DNA of 64,000 nt from Bradyrhizobium sp. B124 (GTDB taxonomy: Bacteria; Pseudomonadota; Alphaproteobacteria; Rhizobiales; Xanthobacteraceae). The stretch is taken from positions 620,001 through 684,000 of the forward strand of contig NZ_CP152413.1 in NCBI RefSeq assembly GCF_038967635.1, written 5' to 3'. Position numbers and translations under genes: made by a program. Below are positions 1 through 7,284 of this stretch, piece by piece. Within the stretch, counting starts at the first letter, position 1. Each line of letters opens with the position of its first letter. Below the pieces are notes generated by a model. It was not told the DNA's origin and searched no databases. It saw only the letters and a program-made list of their open reading frames with translations.

Positions 1-235
1 TGTTCTTCGGCCCGAGATTGCAGATGCAGACGACCTGCGAGCCGACCAGCGCCGCTGGCTCGTAATTCGTGATCTGCGCGCTCGACCACATCGTCCGACC
101 GGCGCCGACATCGACGCCGACCTTGTATGAGGGGTTGCGGGCGCGCGGAAACGGCTGCACCTCGACCACCTTGCCGATCCTGATGTCGAGGCGGGCGAAA
201 TCGTCATATGTGGCCTGCGGCTTGAGCGGAGACAT
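1..235 (-). CDS. csaA: CsaA-like tRNA-binding-fold chaperone (partial, C-terminus outside window)
   Basis: The first 78 codons read leftward from an ATG at 235 and run off the window edge. The protein opens with MSPLKPQATYDDFARLDIRI and continues GKVVEVQPFPRARNPSYKV, the N-terminal signature of the CsaA/EMAP-II OB-fold family, which is usually about 110 residues, so roughly 70% is present. CsaA proteins act as export-related chaperones and carry a tRNA-binding-type OB fold; the family assignment is from recognised sequence and the role is family knowledge. Its ATG overlaps the TGA of the LysE gene upstream by one base (TGATG), so it is the last visible gene of a leftward operon. Confidence 0.85.
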   Translation of the reverse strand, partial: MSPLKPQATYDDFARLDIRIGKVVEVQPFPRARNPSYKVGVDVGAGRTMWSSAQITNYEPAALVGSQVVCICNLGPKN

Positions 236-861
236 CAGCGCTCCTGAAAGGCGAGGCGGATGCCGAGCGCGATATAGATCGTGCCGACCACGCGGCCCTG
301 CCACTGGCCGATGCGGCGATGCCGCCGGATCCACGGGCTGATCTGGCTGGCGGCGAGCGCGAGCAGCGAGGTGTAGGCCGCGCTCATCGCGACGAAGATC
401 AGGCCGAGGGTCGCGAACTGCGCGACGGCGGAGCCGTGGCCGGGATGGACGAACTGCGGCAGGAAGGCGAGGAAGAACAGCGCGGTCTTCGGGTTGAGCA
501 TTTCCGCCCAGATCGCCTGCCGGAACGCGCGCCGCGGATCGACCGGCTGCGACGCCGGCAAATGCAGGTCGTCATTCTTCTCGAACAAAGCGCGGACGCC
601 GAGCACGATCAGGTAGATCACGCCGGCATATTTGACGATCGAGAACGCGAGCGCCGAGGTCATCAGCACGGCCGACAGGCCGAACGTCGCCATGGCGGTG
701 TGGACGAGGTCGCCGAGCGCGATGCCGAACCCGGTCGCGACGCCGACGCGCGGCCCGCCGGTGACGGAACGCGCGAGCACAAGCAGCACGGCTGGCCCCG
801 GGATCAGGAACAGGCCGAGCACGACGGCGGCGTAGGTGAGGAGGGTGGTGATGTCGATCAT
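235..861 (-). CDS. LysE/RhtB family amino-acid exporter
   Basis: A 208-residue inner-membrane protein of the LysE/RhtB type, which exports amino acids or related small metabolites. It begins MIDITTLLTYAAVVLGLFLI and has the family GPAVLLVLARSVTGGPRVG segment near residues 22-40, where LysE proteins have their conserved G-P and G-x-R-x-G elements. Five or six hydrophobic segments are seen and the length matches the usual 205-210 residues. It starts 17 bp after pdxY and its stop overlaps the csaA start, so it is co-transcribed with both. The substrate cannot be told from sequence. Confidence 0.9.
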   Translation of the reverse strand: MIDITTLLTYAAVVLGLFLIPGPAVLLVLARSVTGGPRVGVATGFGIALGDLVHTAMATFGLSAVLMTSALAFSIVKYAGVIYLIVLGVRALFEKNDDLHLPASQPVDPRRAFRQAIWAEMLNPKTALFFLAFLPQFVHPGHGSAVAQFATLGLIFVAMSAAYTSLLALAASQISPWIRRHRRIGQWQGRVVGTIYIALGIRLAFQER

Positions 862-878
862 GAAACGTGTCCCGAATG

Positions 879-1736
879 TCAGGATGCAGGGATGGCGACC
901 GCCGCGAAGCGCGGCTTCGGATCAAGCATCAGTTCGGCGCTTTCGACAATGCGCATTTCCTCGGTTGCTCGCTCCGCCGTGCGCACCAGCACGCCGTGGA
1001 TGCCTGACGCGGCGTGGCTGAGCGCCCCCGGCGTCGCCAGGCCACGCACGCGGGCGGCGACGAACAGCGCGGCGAACAAGTCGCCGGTGCCGGACGGGCT
1101 GATCGGCACGCGCGGGGTGCGCACGCGCCACGCTCCCGTGTGCTCGATCGCCAGCGTCTCGATCTCACCGTCGGGCGTGCCGGCAAGCTCGGCGCTGGTG
1201 ATGACGATGGTTGCAGGCCCCCGCGCCATCAGCGCGCGGGCTTGCGCAATGACGTCATCGGTCGTCGTCACGCGCGCGCCGCAGAGGAATTCGAACTCGA
1301 AATGGTTGGGCGTGATGATGTCGGCCAGCGGACAGAGCTGGTCGCGCACCAGCGGCGGGATGTCCGCTCGCACGAACATGCCGCGATCACGATCGCCGAG
1401 CACGGGATCGCAGCAATAGAGCAGGGCCGGGTTCTCCGCCTTCGCGCGGGCGACGAAGTCGGCGACATCCATGGCGATGTCGGCCGAGCCGAGATAGCCC
1501 GACAGGATCATCCGGGCGCTTTCGATCGCGCCGCGCTCCTCGATGCCGCGCAAGAGGTCGGCGACCAGCTGCGCGTCGAGCACCCGTCCACGGATCGTCG
1601 GATAGCCCGGCCGGTTGCTGAGCAGCGTGGTCGGCACGGCGACGACGTCGATGCCGTGCAGCTGGATCGGAAAGGTGGCCGCGCTGTTGCCGACATGGCC
1701 CCAGGCGACCTGTGACTGGATCGAGATGACGGTCAT
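879..1736 (-). CDS. pdxY: Pyridoxal kinase PdxY
   Basis: A 285-residue kinase of the ribokinase superfamily that phosphorylates pyridoxal to PLP in the B6 salvage pathway. It opens MTVISIQSQVAWGHVGNSAA, the substrate-binding start typical of PdxY/PdxK, and near the C-terminus carries SPSGTGDLFAALF, the anion hole with the catalytic Asp. Length agrees with PdxY (about 287). The gene starts 10 bp after the stop of a 57-codon membrane-protein gene and is followed 17 bp later by a LysE exporter, so it sits inside a leftward operon. PdxY versus PdxK is decided by overall resemblance only. Confidence 0.93.
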   Translation of the reverse strand: MTVISIQSQVAWGHVGNSAATFPIQLHGIDVVAVPTTLLSNRPGYPTIRGRVLDAQLVADLLRGIEERGAIESARMILSGYLGSADIAMDVADFVARAKAENPALLYCCDPVLGDRDRGMFVRADIPPLVRDQLCPLADIITPNHFEFEFLCGARVTTTDDVIAQARALMARGPATIVITSAELAGTPDGEIETLAIEHTGAWRVRTPRVPISPSGTGDLFAALFVAARVRGLATPGALSHAASGIHGVLVRTAERATEEMRIVESAELMLDPKPRFAAVAIPAS

Positions 1737-1746
1737 GTCGCCCGCA

Positions 1747-1920
1747 TCACCCGAACAGCGCAGCGTAGATCACGTAGAGCCAGCCCAGGATACCGTGGAT
1801 GATCGCCCACAGGATCGAATGGTTCTTGGTGTACGAGATCGCAATCGCCAGCGCCGAGCCGAACCCCACGCCGTATTTCGCGCCCTCGACGCGGACGCCA
1901 TAATATCGGTTGCCGTTCAT
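1747..1920 (-). CDS. Small membrane protein of unknown function
   Basis: A 57-codon frame from the ATG at 1920 to a TGA at 1747-1749. It begins MNGNRYYGVRVEGAKYGVGF and ends in a hydrophobic stretch (ILWAIIHGILGWLYVIYAAL) that could form one membrane helix, with an earlier weakly hydrophobic segment. The ATG is preceded by AGGATCACC, giving a plausible ribosome-binding site. It lies 10 bp upstream of pdxY on the same strand and would be the first gene of that operon. I recognise no family; the short length makes the call uncertain, but the composition is protein-like and the spacing argues for a real gene. Confidence 0.65.
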   Translation of the reverse strand: MNGNRYYGVRVEGAKYGVGFGSALAIAISYTKNHSILWAIIHGILGWLYVIYAALFG

Positions 1921-2431
1921 GGTGATCCTTCCAGCGAGAGGGCGTGAGATTGGTGGCAGCGTAACCTGCGAGTTGGCGCGAGTTCAACGGTGCATCGTGA
2001 CTTTGCGCGGGGATGACGGGGCGGGCGCCTTGCACACCAATGTCGTCCTGGCGAAAGCCAGGACCCATAACCACCGCATTTGATAATGGACGGGATCGCG
2101 GCCCCAGCATCGCGCAACTAGTCTCATTCGGGGTAATGGGTGCTGGCTTTCGCCAGGACGACGTCGAATGAGTTGCCCGCCGGGTTGTTTTGTCGCAGCT
2201 CTCGCACCGGATTTGACTTGCGCGCAGGCAGGCTCGGTTGCGGCCGCGAACCTCAGGTCCCGGCGGTCACGCTCCGATCAATCGAATGTGTCGAACCGAG
2301 CCGCAGGACAGGCAAATTCGCTGCGTCGTCGCGGAATAATCAGGTGGCGCCGCCCGTCATGGTTCTAGCGAAAACGCTTCAGCAGGCCGGCGAGATGATC
2401 CCATCCTGTTGAATCCAGCAGGAGACGCTCG
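1921..2431. other. Intergenic stretch with one inverted-repeat element
   Basis: This 511-base gap lies between the divergent small membrane-protein gene and the exported-protein gene. The clear content is the inverted repeat at 2041-2164, listed separately. A short TAGCGAAAACGCTTC at about 2366-2380 resembles a fragment of another palindromic repeat found at 27548-27591. No coding frame with convincing composition was seen here. Confidence 0.6.
2041..2164. repeat. Inverted-repeat element with roughly 34-bp arms
   Basis: The left arm (2041-2074) reads GTCGTCCTGGCGAAAGCCAG followed by GACCCATAACC. The right arm (2130-2163) is its reverse complement with a few differences, ending TGGCTTTCGCCAGGACGAC. 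The arms enclose about 55 bases that code for nothing obvious. No target-site duplication was identified. It resembles the non-coding palindromic elements dispersed in Bradyrhizobium and Rhodopseudomonas genomes. Confidence 0.75.
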
Positions 2432-2674
2432 ATGACCACGATCAAACACGTCGCCGCGGGCTTGCTCGCCCTCGGCATGCTGACGACATCGGCCATGGCG
2501 CGCGAAGTCCCGGCCGGCCCATCCGCGTTCGTGAAGGGACATGCCGCGGCCGCCAGCCGCTGGGGCGGCGGACCGCCGCGCATGGCCGTGCCGCGCTTCG
2601 GCGAGTTCGAAACGCTGCCCCGGGATCAACCCGGCGGCGTCTGCGACCACGGCGACAACGCCATGATCTGCTGA
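2432..2674 (+). CDS. Small exported protein of unknown function
   Basis: An 80-residue protein with a clear Sec-type signal peptide: MTTIKHVAAGLLALGMLTTS followed by AMA|RE, giving a mature chain of about 57 residues. The mature part is rich in Gly, Pro and Arg and has two Cys near the end (GGVCDHGDNAMIC) that could form a disulphide in the periplasm. An AGGAGACGCTCG ribosome-binding site supports the ATG at 2432. I recognise no domain. It stands alone between an inverted repeat and the PaiB-like gene. Confidence 0.6.
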   Translation: MTTIKHVAAGLLALGMLTTSAMAREVPAGPSAFVKGHAAAASRWGGGPPRMAVPRFGEFETLPRDQPGGVCDHGDNAMIC

Positions 2675-2759
2675 GCCGGACTGTGCATGGCGGTGATCTC
2701 CGGCAAAAGTTGCGCTAGCTTCGCTGGGTCGTCTCCCTCCAGCCGCGAGCGCCGCCGCC

Positions 2760-3428
2760 ATGCACATCCTCCGTCCCCAATTCCGCATCGAGGACGACCA
2801 CGCGCTGGCCTTTGCGGCGGCGCGCGGCTTCGGCGCCATCGTCGCCACCGATGCGCGCGGCCCGCGGGCATCCCATGTGCCGTTCGTGATCGCGCGGCGC
2901 GACGATCGCGTGATCCTGCAGATCCATCTCACCGCGAAGAATCCACTGGTCGAGCTCGCCGACGGTATCAGGCGTTTCCTGCTGATCGTCTCCGGCGACG
3001 ACGCCTACATCTCGAACGACTGGTACGTCTCGCGCGATAACGTCTCCACCTGGCTCTACGAGGCGGTGCACCTGTCCGGCGTCGCGCATCTGCGCGATCA
3101 CGGGGAGAACCGCGGCCACGGCGATGCGCTGCTCGCGGTTTCCGAAGCGCGGCTGCAGAAGCAGCCCTGGGACCTCACGCAGATGGAGCCCGGCAAGCGC
3201 GATCAGATGCTGGCGGGGATCAGGGTGATCGATATGGTCGTCGACGAGATCGAGGGCCAGTCGAAGCTCAACCAGCACAAGAGCGATGCGGACTATGTCG
3301 CGCTCGTCAACCGGCTCGCGCATGCGGAGGAGACCTCGAGCCACAGGCTTGCGGAGAAGATGCGCGCGCTGCGGCCGGAGCTTGCGTATGAGGATGGACG
3401 ATGCGTAGGGCGGGTTAGCGAAGCGTAA
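2760..3428 (+). CDS. PaiB-like FMN-binding protein
   Basis: A 222-residue protein of the PaiB/FMN-binding split-barrel family, described as negative transcriptional regulators in Bacillus and otherwise as flavin- or heme-binding proteins. The start MHILRPQFRIEDDHALAFAA, the SHVPFVIARRD strand, HLTAKNPLVELAD and the ISNDWYVSRDNVSTWLYEAV segment are family landmarks. The last seven residues (VGRVSEA) and the stop codon are encoded by a palindromic repeat beginning at 3405, so the natural C-terminus has been replaced. The upstream context gives no target for regulation, so the role is uncertain. Confidence 0.88.
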   Translation: MHILRPQFRIEDDHALAFAAARGFGAIVATDARGPRASHVPFVIARRDDRVILQIHLTAKNPLVELADGIRRFLLIVSGDDAYISNDWYVSRDNVSTWLYEAVHLSGVAHLRDHGENRGHGDALLAVSEARLQKQPWDLTQMEPGKRDQMLAGIRVIDMVVDEIEGQSKLNQHKSDADYVALVNRLAHAEETSSHRLAEKMRALRPELAYEDGRCVGRVSEA

Positions 3429-3485
3429 CCCGCCGCTCAGGTGTTGCGGACCGATGGCGGATTGCGCTTCGCTAATCCGCCCTAC
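3405..3485. repeat. Palindromic repeat, family R1, copy A
   Basis: An 81-base palindrome with arms GTAGGGCGGGTTAGCGAAGC and GCTTCGCTAATCCGCCCTAC around a variable centre. It is one of at least six copies of the same element between 3.4 and 16.9 kb. This copy overlaps the last seven codons and the stop of the PaiB-like gene. Confidence 0.85.
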
Positions 3486-3502
3486 AAAGTCGATCACGAA
3501 AC

Positions 3503-3590
3503 TGCAAACGTGTTGTTAAGAGTTTCGCCGCGCTGATTTGTTCGACTCCGATTCGTTCTTTGCGAACAAAATGGAGTCGTATCGAGAACA
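3503..3590. repeat. Repeat family R2, copy 1
   Basis: About 88 bases beginning TGCAAACGTGTTGTTAAG and containing a perfect-ended palindrome at 3544-3578 (GACTCCGATTCGTTC with GAACAAAATGGAGTC). It is shared with 5527-5625 and 5745-5845. It lies immediately downstream of the alpha/beta hydrolase gene, whose stop is at 3592-3594. Confidence 0.75.
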
Positions 3591-3591
3591 C

Positions 3592-4392
3592 TTACGGTGC
3601 GGACCCCAGAAAATTCGCGACTACATCGTTGAATCGATCCGCCTGCTCGACATTGAGAATGTGAACGCCGGGCAGCAGAACGAGCTTTGCATCGGGGATC
3701 GTCGCCGCGATTGCCTCGCTGTGATTGGCCCGTGTGACGGTGTCGCTGTCGCCGCCGATGACCAGCGTCGGCGCCGTGATCAGCGAGATGACGCGGCGAA
3801 GATCGACATCGCGCAGTGCGGCGTAACAGCCGGCGAGACCGCGGGGCGGGGTGGTGAGCACCATGCCGCGGAATTCGTCGACAATCGCGTTCGGCGCAGC
3901 CAGCATCGTCGCGGGAAACCAGTTGCGCATGAAGCCATCAGCGATCGCGTCCATGTCGCTGGCGGCCAGCACCGCGCGGATCTGGTCGTCGAACGGCAGC
4001 TCCGACGCAAGACAGGACGCGGTGTTCGAGAGGATCAGGCGATCGATGCGTTCAGGCGCGAAGATGCCAAGCCACTGCCCGATGAACCCGCCGAGCGACA
4101 GGCCGAGGAAATGTGCGCGATCGATCCCGAGGGCGTCGAGCAGTTCGACCACGTCGCGGCCGAGCCGATCCATCGAATAGGCGCCCACCGGCGCGTCTGA
4201 ACCGCCGTGACCGCGGGTGTCATAGCGGAGCAGGCGAAAGGAGCGGCTGAGGGCCGGCAACGAGCGGTTCCACATGTGCAGGTCGGTGGCGATCGAATTC
4301 GACAGCGCGAGCACCGGCCGATCGTCGGGACCGTCGATACGGTACGCAATCCGGCAGCCGTCCCCCGTCGTGAAGTGTCGATCGCCGCTCAT
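3592..4392 (-). CDS. Alpha/beta hydrolase, 3-oxoadipate enol-lactonase-like
   Basis: A 266-residue soluble alpha/beta hydrolase resembling PcaD, which opens the lactone ring of 3-oxoadipate enol-lactone in protocatechuate breakdown. The oxyanion region NSIATDLHMW, the YDTRGHGGSD strand-turn and the nucleophile elbow GLSLGG (Ser) are visible, and the catalytic His lies in GVHILNVEQ near the C-terminus. No other pca gene is adjacent, so the lactonase activity is only a family suggestion. It is divergent from a LysR regulator, which probably controls it from the 103-base region between them. Confidence 0.85.
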   Translation of the reverse strand: MSGDRHFTTGDGCRIAYRIDGPDDRPVLALSNSIATDLHMWNRSLPALSRSFRLLRYDTRGHGGSDAPVGAYSMDRLGRDVVELLDALGIDRAHFLGLSLGGFIGQWLGIFAPERIDRLILSNTASCLASELPFDDQIRAVLAASDMDAIADGFMRNWFPATMLAAPNAIVDEFRGMVLTTPPRGLAGCYAALRDVDLRRVISLITAPTLVIGGDSDTVTRANHSEAIAATIPDAKLVLLPGVHILNVEQADRFNDVVANFLGSAP

Positions 4393-4463
4393 TTCGTCAG
4401 TCGCTTCTGCTGGAGGAAGCCCGCGGCCAGGCTAGGGCTCGCGCTCGGCAGATGAAATTACTA

Positions 4464-4476
4464 AGATCGAACGATC
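4464..4476. promoter_or_regulatory. Possible LysR operator in divergent promoter region
   Basis: GATCG-AA-CGATC, a short inverted repeat with 5-bp arms, lies in the 103-base gap between the divergent hydrolase and LysR genes, about 20 bases before the LysR start. LysR regulators usually bind dyads in such gaps. The arms are short, so this is a weak prediction. Confidence 0.3.
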
Positions 4477-4495
4477 TCTGTAGGATTTATGGACA

Positions 4496-5434
4496 ATGGA
4501 CCGGATCAAGCTCCACGACTTGCGCTGCTTCGACGCGGTCGCGGCCAGGGGAAGCTTTCAGGCTGCGGGCGCCGCCCTGAACCGCTCGCACCCGTCGGTG
4601 TTCGCGGCGGTCGCCCGCCTCGAACAGCAGCTCGGCCTCACGCTGTTCGACCGCAGCGGATACCGCGTCGGGCTGACGGATGCAGGGCGGACGTTTCACG
4701 AGCGCGCGCGGCTGACGCTGCGCGAACTCGATCTGCTGCAGGCCTATGCGGACCAGCTTGTCAGCGGGGAAGAGGTTGTCCTGCGTGTCGTCATCGGTGA
4801 CCTCTGCCCGCGGCCACCCGTCTTGCAAATGCTCTCGGGGTTCTTTGCCAAATATCCCAACACGCGCCTGCATTTGGAATATGAGGCTGTCGGGGGACCG
4901 CTCGAGCGCTTGATCGATGACAACGCCGACCTCGTGTTTCATCGCGCGGACCCGTCCGATCCGCGCTTCGAACGAATCGAACTCTCAACTACGGCCATGG
5001 TGCCGGTTGTCGCTCCCGGGTTTCTGCCGTTCGCGTGGACGAAGAAGATCGCGCCGGAGCAGATGCGCCCCTTCACGCAGTGCGTGATCCGTGACACGGC
5101 GCGGCGACCTTCGTCGGAAAGCTTCTTCCTGATCGACGGCGCCCATCGCTGTACCGTGCCGGATCAGATGATGAAGAGGGAGCTGATCCTGCATCGTCTC
5201 GCGTGGGGCCATCTGCCGGCGTGGCTGATCGAGGATGAGCTCAGGGATGGCCGACTGATCAGCATCGCGGGACCGAATTTTCCGGGCCGTGAGGAACATC
5301 TCGCGGCAATCCGCTATCGGCAGCATGCGCACGGGCCCGTCGCGGAAGCACTTTGGCTTCATCTCGAAGAGTGGCGGCTCGCGTCGCGCGCAGCGCGGGG
5401 CAGCAGACGGCTCCGCGCAAAGCGTCGCCGATGA
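4496..5434 (+). CDS. LysR-family transcriptional regulator
   Basis: A 312-residue LysR-type regulator. The N-terminal winged helix-turn-helix is clear: LRCFDAVAARGSFQAAGAAL, then VARLEQQLGLTLFDRSGYRV, within residues 8-58, followed by a periplasmic-binding-like effector domain from about residue 90. The ATG at 4496 fits the usual LysR start, MDRIKLHDLRCF. It is divergent from the alpha/beta hydrolase and is the natural candidate to control it. The C-terminus is basic (RGSRRLRAKRRR), a small oddity. The inducer is unknown. Confidence 0.93.
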   Translation: MDRIKLHDLRCFDAVAARGSFQAAGAALNRSHPSVFAAVARLEQQLGLTLFDRSGYRVGLTDAGRTFHERARLTLRELDLLQAYADQLVSGEEVVLRVVIGDLCPRPPVLQMLSGFFAKYPNTRLHLEYEAVGGPLERLIDDNADLVFHRADPSDPRFERIELSTTAMVPVVAPGFLPFAWTKKIAPEQMRPFTQCVIRDTARRPSSESFFLIDGAHRCTVPDQMMKRELILHRLAWGHLPAWLIEDELRDGRLISIAGPNFPGREEHLAAIRYRQHAHGPVAEALWLHLEEWRLASRAARGSRRLRAKRRR

Positions 5435-5526
5435 CGCGTGAGCGGTAACGCGCCGGCACGACGTTGTCGAGATGTCGGATTACGCTTGCGCTGATCCGCC
5501 GTACGAAATGCATCCGCGGCAAGTTA

Positions 5527-5625
5527 TGCAAACGCGTTGTTAAGAATCGCTTTGCGCTGATTTTTCGATTCCGATTCGTTCCTCGCGAACAAACTGGAGT
5601 CGGATGGGGAACGTGGCTGTGATGC
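5527..5625. repeat. Repeat family R2, copy 2
   Basis: It begins TGCAAACGCGTTGTTAAG and carries the core palindrome at 5567-5601 (GATTCCGATTCGTTC with GAACAAACTGGAGTC). The core is almost identical to copy 3 and similar to copy 1, with the same orientation. Confidence 0.75.
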
Positions 5626-5744
5626 GATTCGTCGCTTGATCGGTGAAGCGATCGACCGCAGTGCGCCCGAAATGCGCGGAGATATTCGGTGTCGGGAGCA
5701 ATTATCCCATCTCGGTACAACATCAGCTGCTCGGACACGTCGGG

Positions 5745-5845
5745 TGCACACGTCTTGTTAATGCTTGAGTCGTGCCGATTTTCTCGATTCCGATTCGTTC
5801 CTCGCGAACAAACTGGAGTCAGATGCAGAACGGAGCTGTGGCGCG
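5745..5845. repeat. Repeat family R2, copy 3
   Basis: It begins TGCACACGTCTTGTTAATG and has the core palindrome at 5786-5820, identical to copy 2 in the core. It ends about 50 bases before the glucokinase ATG. Confidence 0.75.
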
Positions 5846-5893
5846 CGATGCGTTTCTCTGCTCCACTCGGCGCCCACAAGAGAGATCGCACCG

Positions 5894-6643
5894 ATGGCCA
5901 AGAAGACAGGCAAGAAGACAAGCAAGACGACAGCCAGGAAGACGACGAAGCCCGCGTCGCGCCGGACGGTGCTGGCGATCGACATCGGCGGCACGCATGT
6001 GAAGGTCATGACCGACAAGGAGCGCATCAAGCGCGAGTTCGAGTCAGGTCCAACGCTGTCCGCCACCGAAATGGTGCAGCAGGTCAAGGCGCTGACCAGG
6101 GACTGGTCCTATGACGTGATCTCGATCGGCTATCCCGGACCGGTGGTTCACAACCGTCCGCTGACGGAGCCGCACAATCTTGGCCGCGGCTGGGCCGGCT
6201 TCGATTTTCACAGCGCGTTCGGCCGGCCGGTCAGGGTCGTCAACGACGCGCTGATGCAGGCGATCGGCAGCTATCAGGGCGGCCGGATGCTGTTTCTGGG
6301 CCTCGGCACCGGGCTTGGCTCAGCGATGATCGTGGAGGGGGTTTACGAGCCGATGGAGCTTGGGCATTTGCCTTACCACAGGGACGAGACGTTCGAGGAT
6401 TACGTCGGCGCCGCCGGCCTCGAGCGGCGCGGCCGGAAGAAATGGCGCAAGAGCGTGGACGATGTCATCGCGCGGTTGTCGGCGGCGCTGGAGCCCGATT
6501 ACATCGTGCTCGGCGGCGGCAATGCCGACAAGGTCGACAACCCGCCGCCGAAAGTGAGGTTCGGCGACAACGCCAACGCGTTCGAAGGCGGCTTCCGGAT
6601 GTGGAAGAAGGCAACGCGCAAGTCGCGCAGCGCGCGTCGGTGA
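5894..6643 (+). CDS. ppgK: ROK-family kinase, polyphosphate glucokinase-like
   Basis: A 249-residue sugar kinase of the ROK family. The phosphate-binding motif VLAIDIGGTHVKV lies at residues 27-39, the catalytic-region VNDALMQAIGSYQGG follows, and LFLGLGTGLGSAMIVEG is the second phosphate loop. The closest family I recall is polyphosphate glucokinase (about 250 residues), which makes glucose-6-phosphate from polyphosphate or ATP. An in-frame ATG at 5765 would add 43 residues translated from repeat R2, so I choose the ATG at 5894. The first 25 residues are an unusual Lys/Thr/Arg-rich tail (MAKKTGKKTSKTTARKTTK). It stands alone. Confidence 0.8.
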   Translation: MAKKTGKKTSKTTARKTTKPASRRTVLAIDIGGTHVKVMTDKERIKREFESGPTLSATEMVQQVKALTRDWSYDVISIGYPGPVVHNRPLTEPHNLGRGWAGFDFHSAFGRPVRVVNDALMQAIGSYQGGRMLFLGLGTGLGSAMIVEGVYEPMELGHLPYHRDETFEDYVGAAGLERRGRKKWRKSVDDVIARLSAALEPDYIVLGGGNADKVDNPPPKVRFGDNANAFEGGFRMWKKATRKSRSARR

Positions 6644-6773
6644 AACTGGAACTGCCACCAAATTGCCGCAACTGCCGAAGTTTCGCGCTGCTCCGTCACT
6701 TCTGTTGCCGGAACTGATTGGGTGCGCCGCTCGTTTTATGCGGCATGACATCCCGTTCCATGAGGAGTGACTG

Positions 6774-7034
6774 ATGCGAAGCTATATTATTCCCGCCATT
6801 GCGGCGTTGGCGATCGGCGCGGCGACGCCGGCGATGGCCTACGATTCCGGCAGCCAGATCTCGATGGAGGCAGCCCTCGACGTCGCGACCAATCTCGGCG
6901 TTGTGACGGTGTCCAACACCCAGTTCCTCGGCGACGAGTGGGAAGTCGAGGGCCGCGACCGGCTCGGCCGCTGGATGCAGGTCGACGTCGATGCGCGGAC
7001 CGGCGAGGTGCGCAATGTGGATCGCAGCTGGTAG
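6774..7034 (+). CDS. Small exported PepSY-like protein
   Basis: An 86-residue protein with a signal peptide (MRSYIIPAIAALAIGAATPA, cleavage after AMA) and a mature domain of about 64 residues. The mature part has SMEAALDVATNLGVVTVSNT, then WEVEGRDRLGRWMQVDVDAR and TGEVRNVDRSW, the pattern of a single PepSY domain: a helix followed by strands with a D-x-x-TG-E turn. PepSY domains are thought to inhibit proteases or bind ligands in the periplasm. A GAGGAGTGACTG site precedes the ATG. The function is unknown. Confidence 0.72.
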   Translation: MRSYIIPAIAALAIGAATPAMAYDSGSQISMEAALDVATNLGVVTVSNTQFLGDEWEVEGRDRLGRWMQVDVDARTGEVRNVDRSW

Positions 7035-7284
7035 CCGTATTCACCGCAGCGTGAGCAGCCCGCGCCGGCGATTGGTCCTGATGTCGCCGGCTAAGTGACA
7101 TCACGCACGCGCGATGCGAGCTACGGTTTTCAGACGGCCGGCGGAGCAGGGCGCACGTCGGCCGTTCGTTATCCAGAGTGTTCGATGCAGTGTTTTGGCG
7201 GAATGGCACAAAGGTGGAGTATGCTTGCGGCAGATTCTTATGGATCAGCCGATGCGGCGATCCCTCGAGACAAGGAGACTGGCC

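Larger units (their letters stand above)
5435..5893. other. Intergenic region filled by repeats
   Basis: This 459-base gap between the LysR gene and the glucokinase holds a half-copy of palindromic repeat R1 (about 5475-5505) and two full copies of repeat R2 (5527-5625 and 5745-5845). Open frames that cross it are built from repeat sequence. I see no gene; the glucokinase promoter must lie in or between these repeats. Confidence 0.6.

Noticed and set aside
5765..5893. An upstream start for the glucokinase
   Set aside because: The 43 extra residues are translated from repeat R2 and have no counterpart in ROK kinases.
7035..7284. A SAM riboswitch or sigma-54 promoter before the PLP enzyme
   Set aside because: TGGCAC occurs at about 7203, but no TTGC at the right spacing follows, and no SAM-II core was seen.
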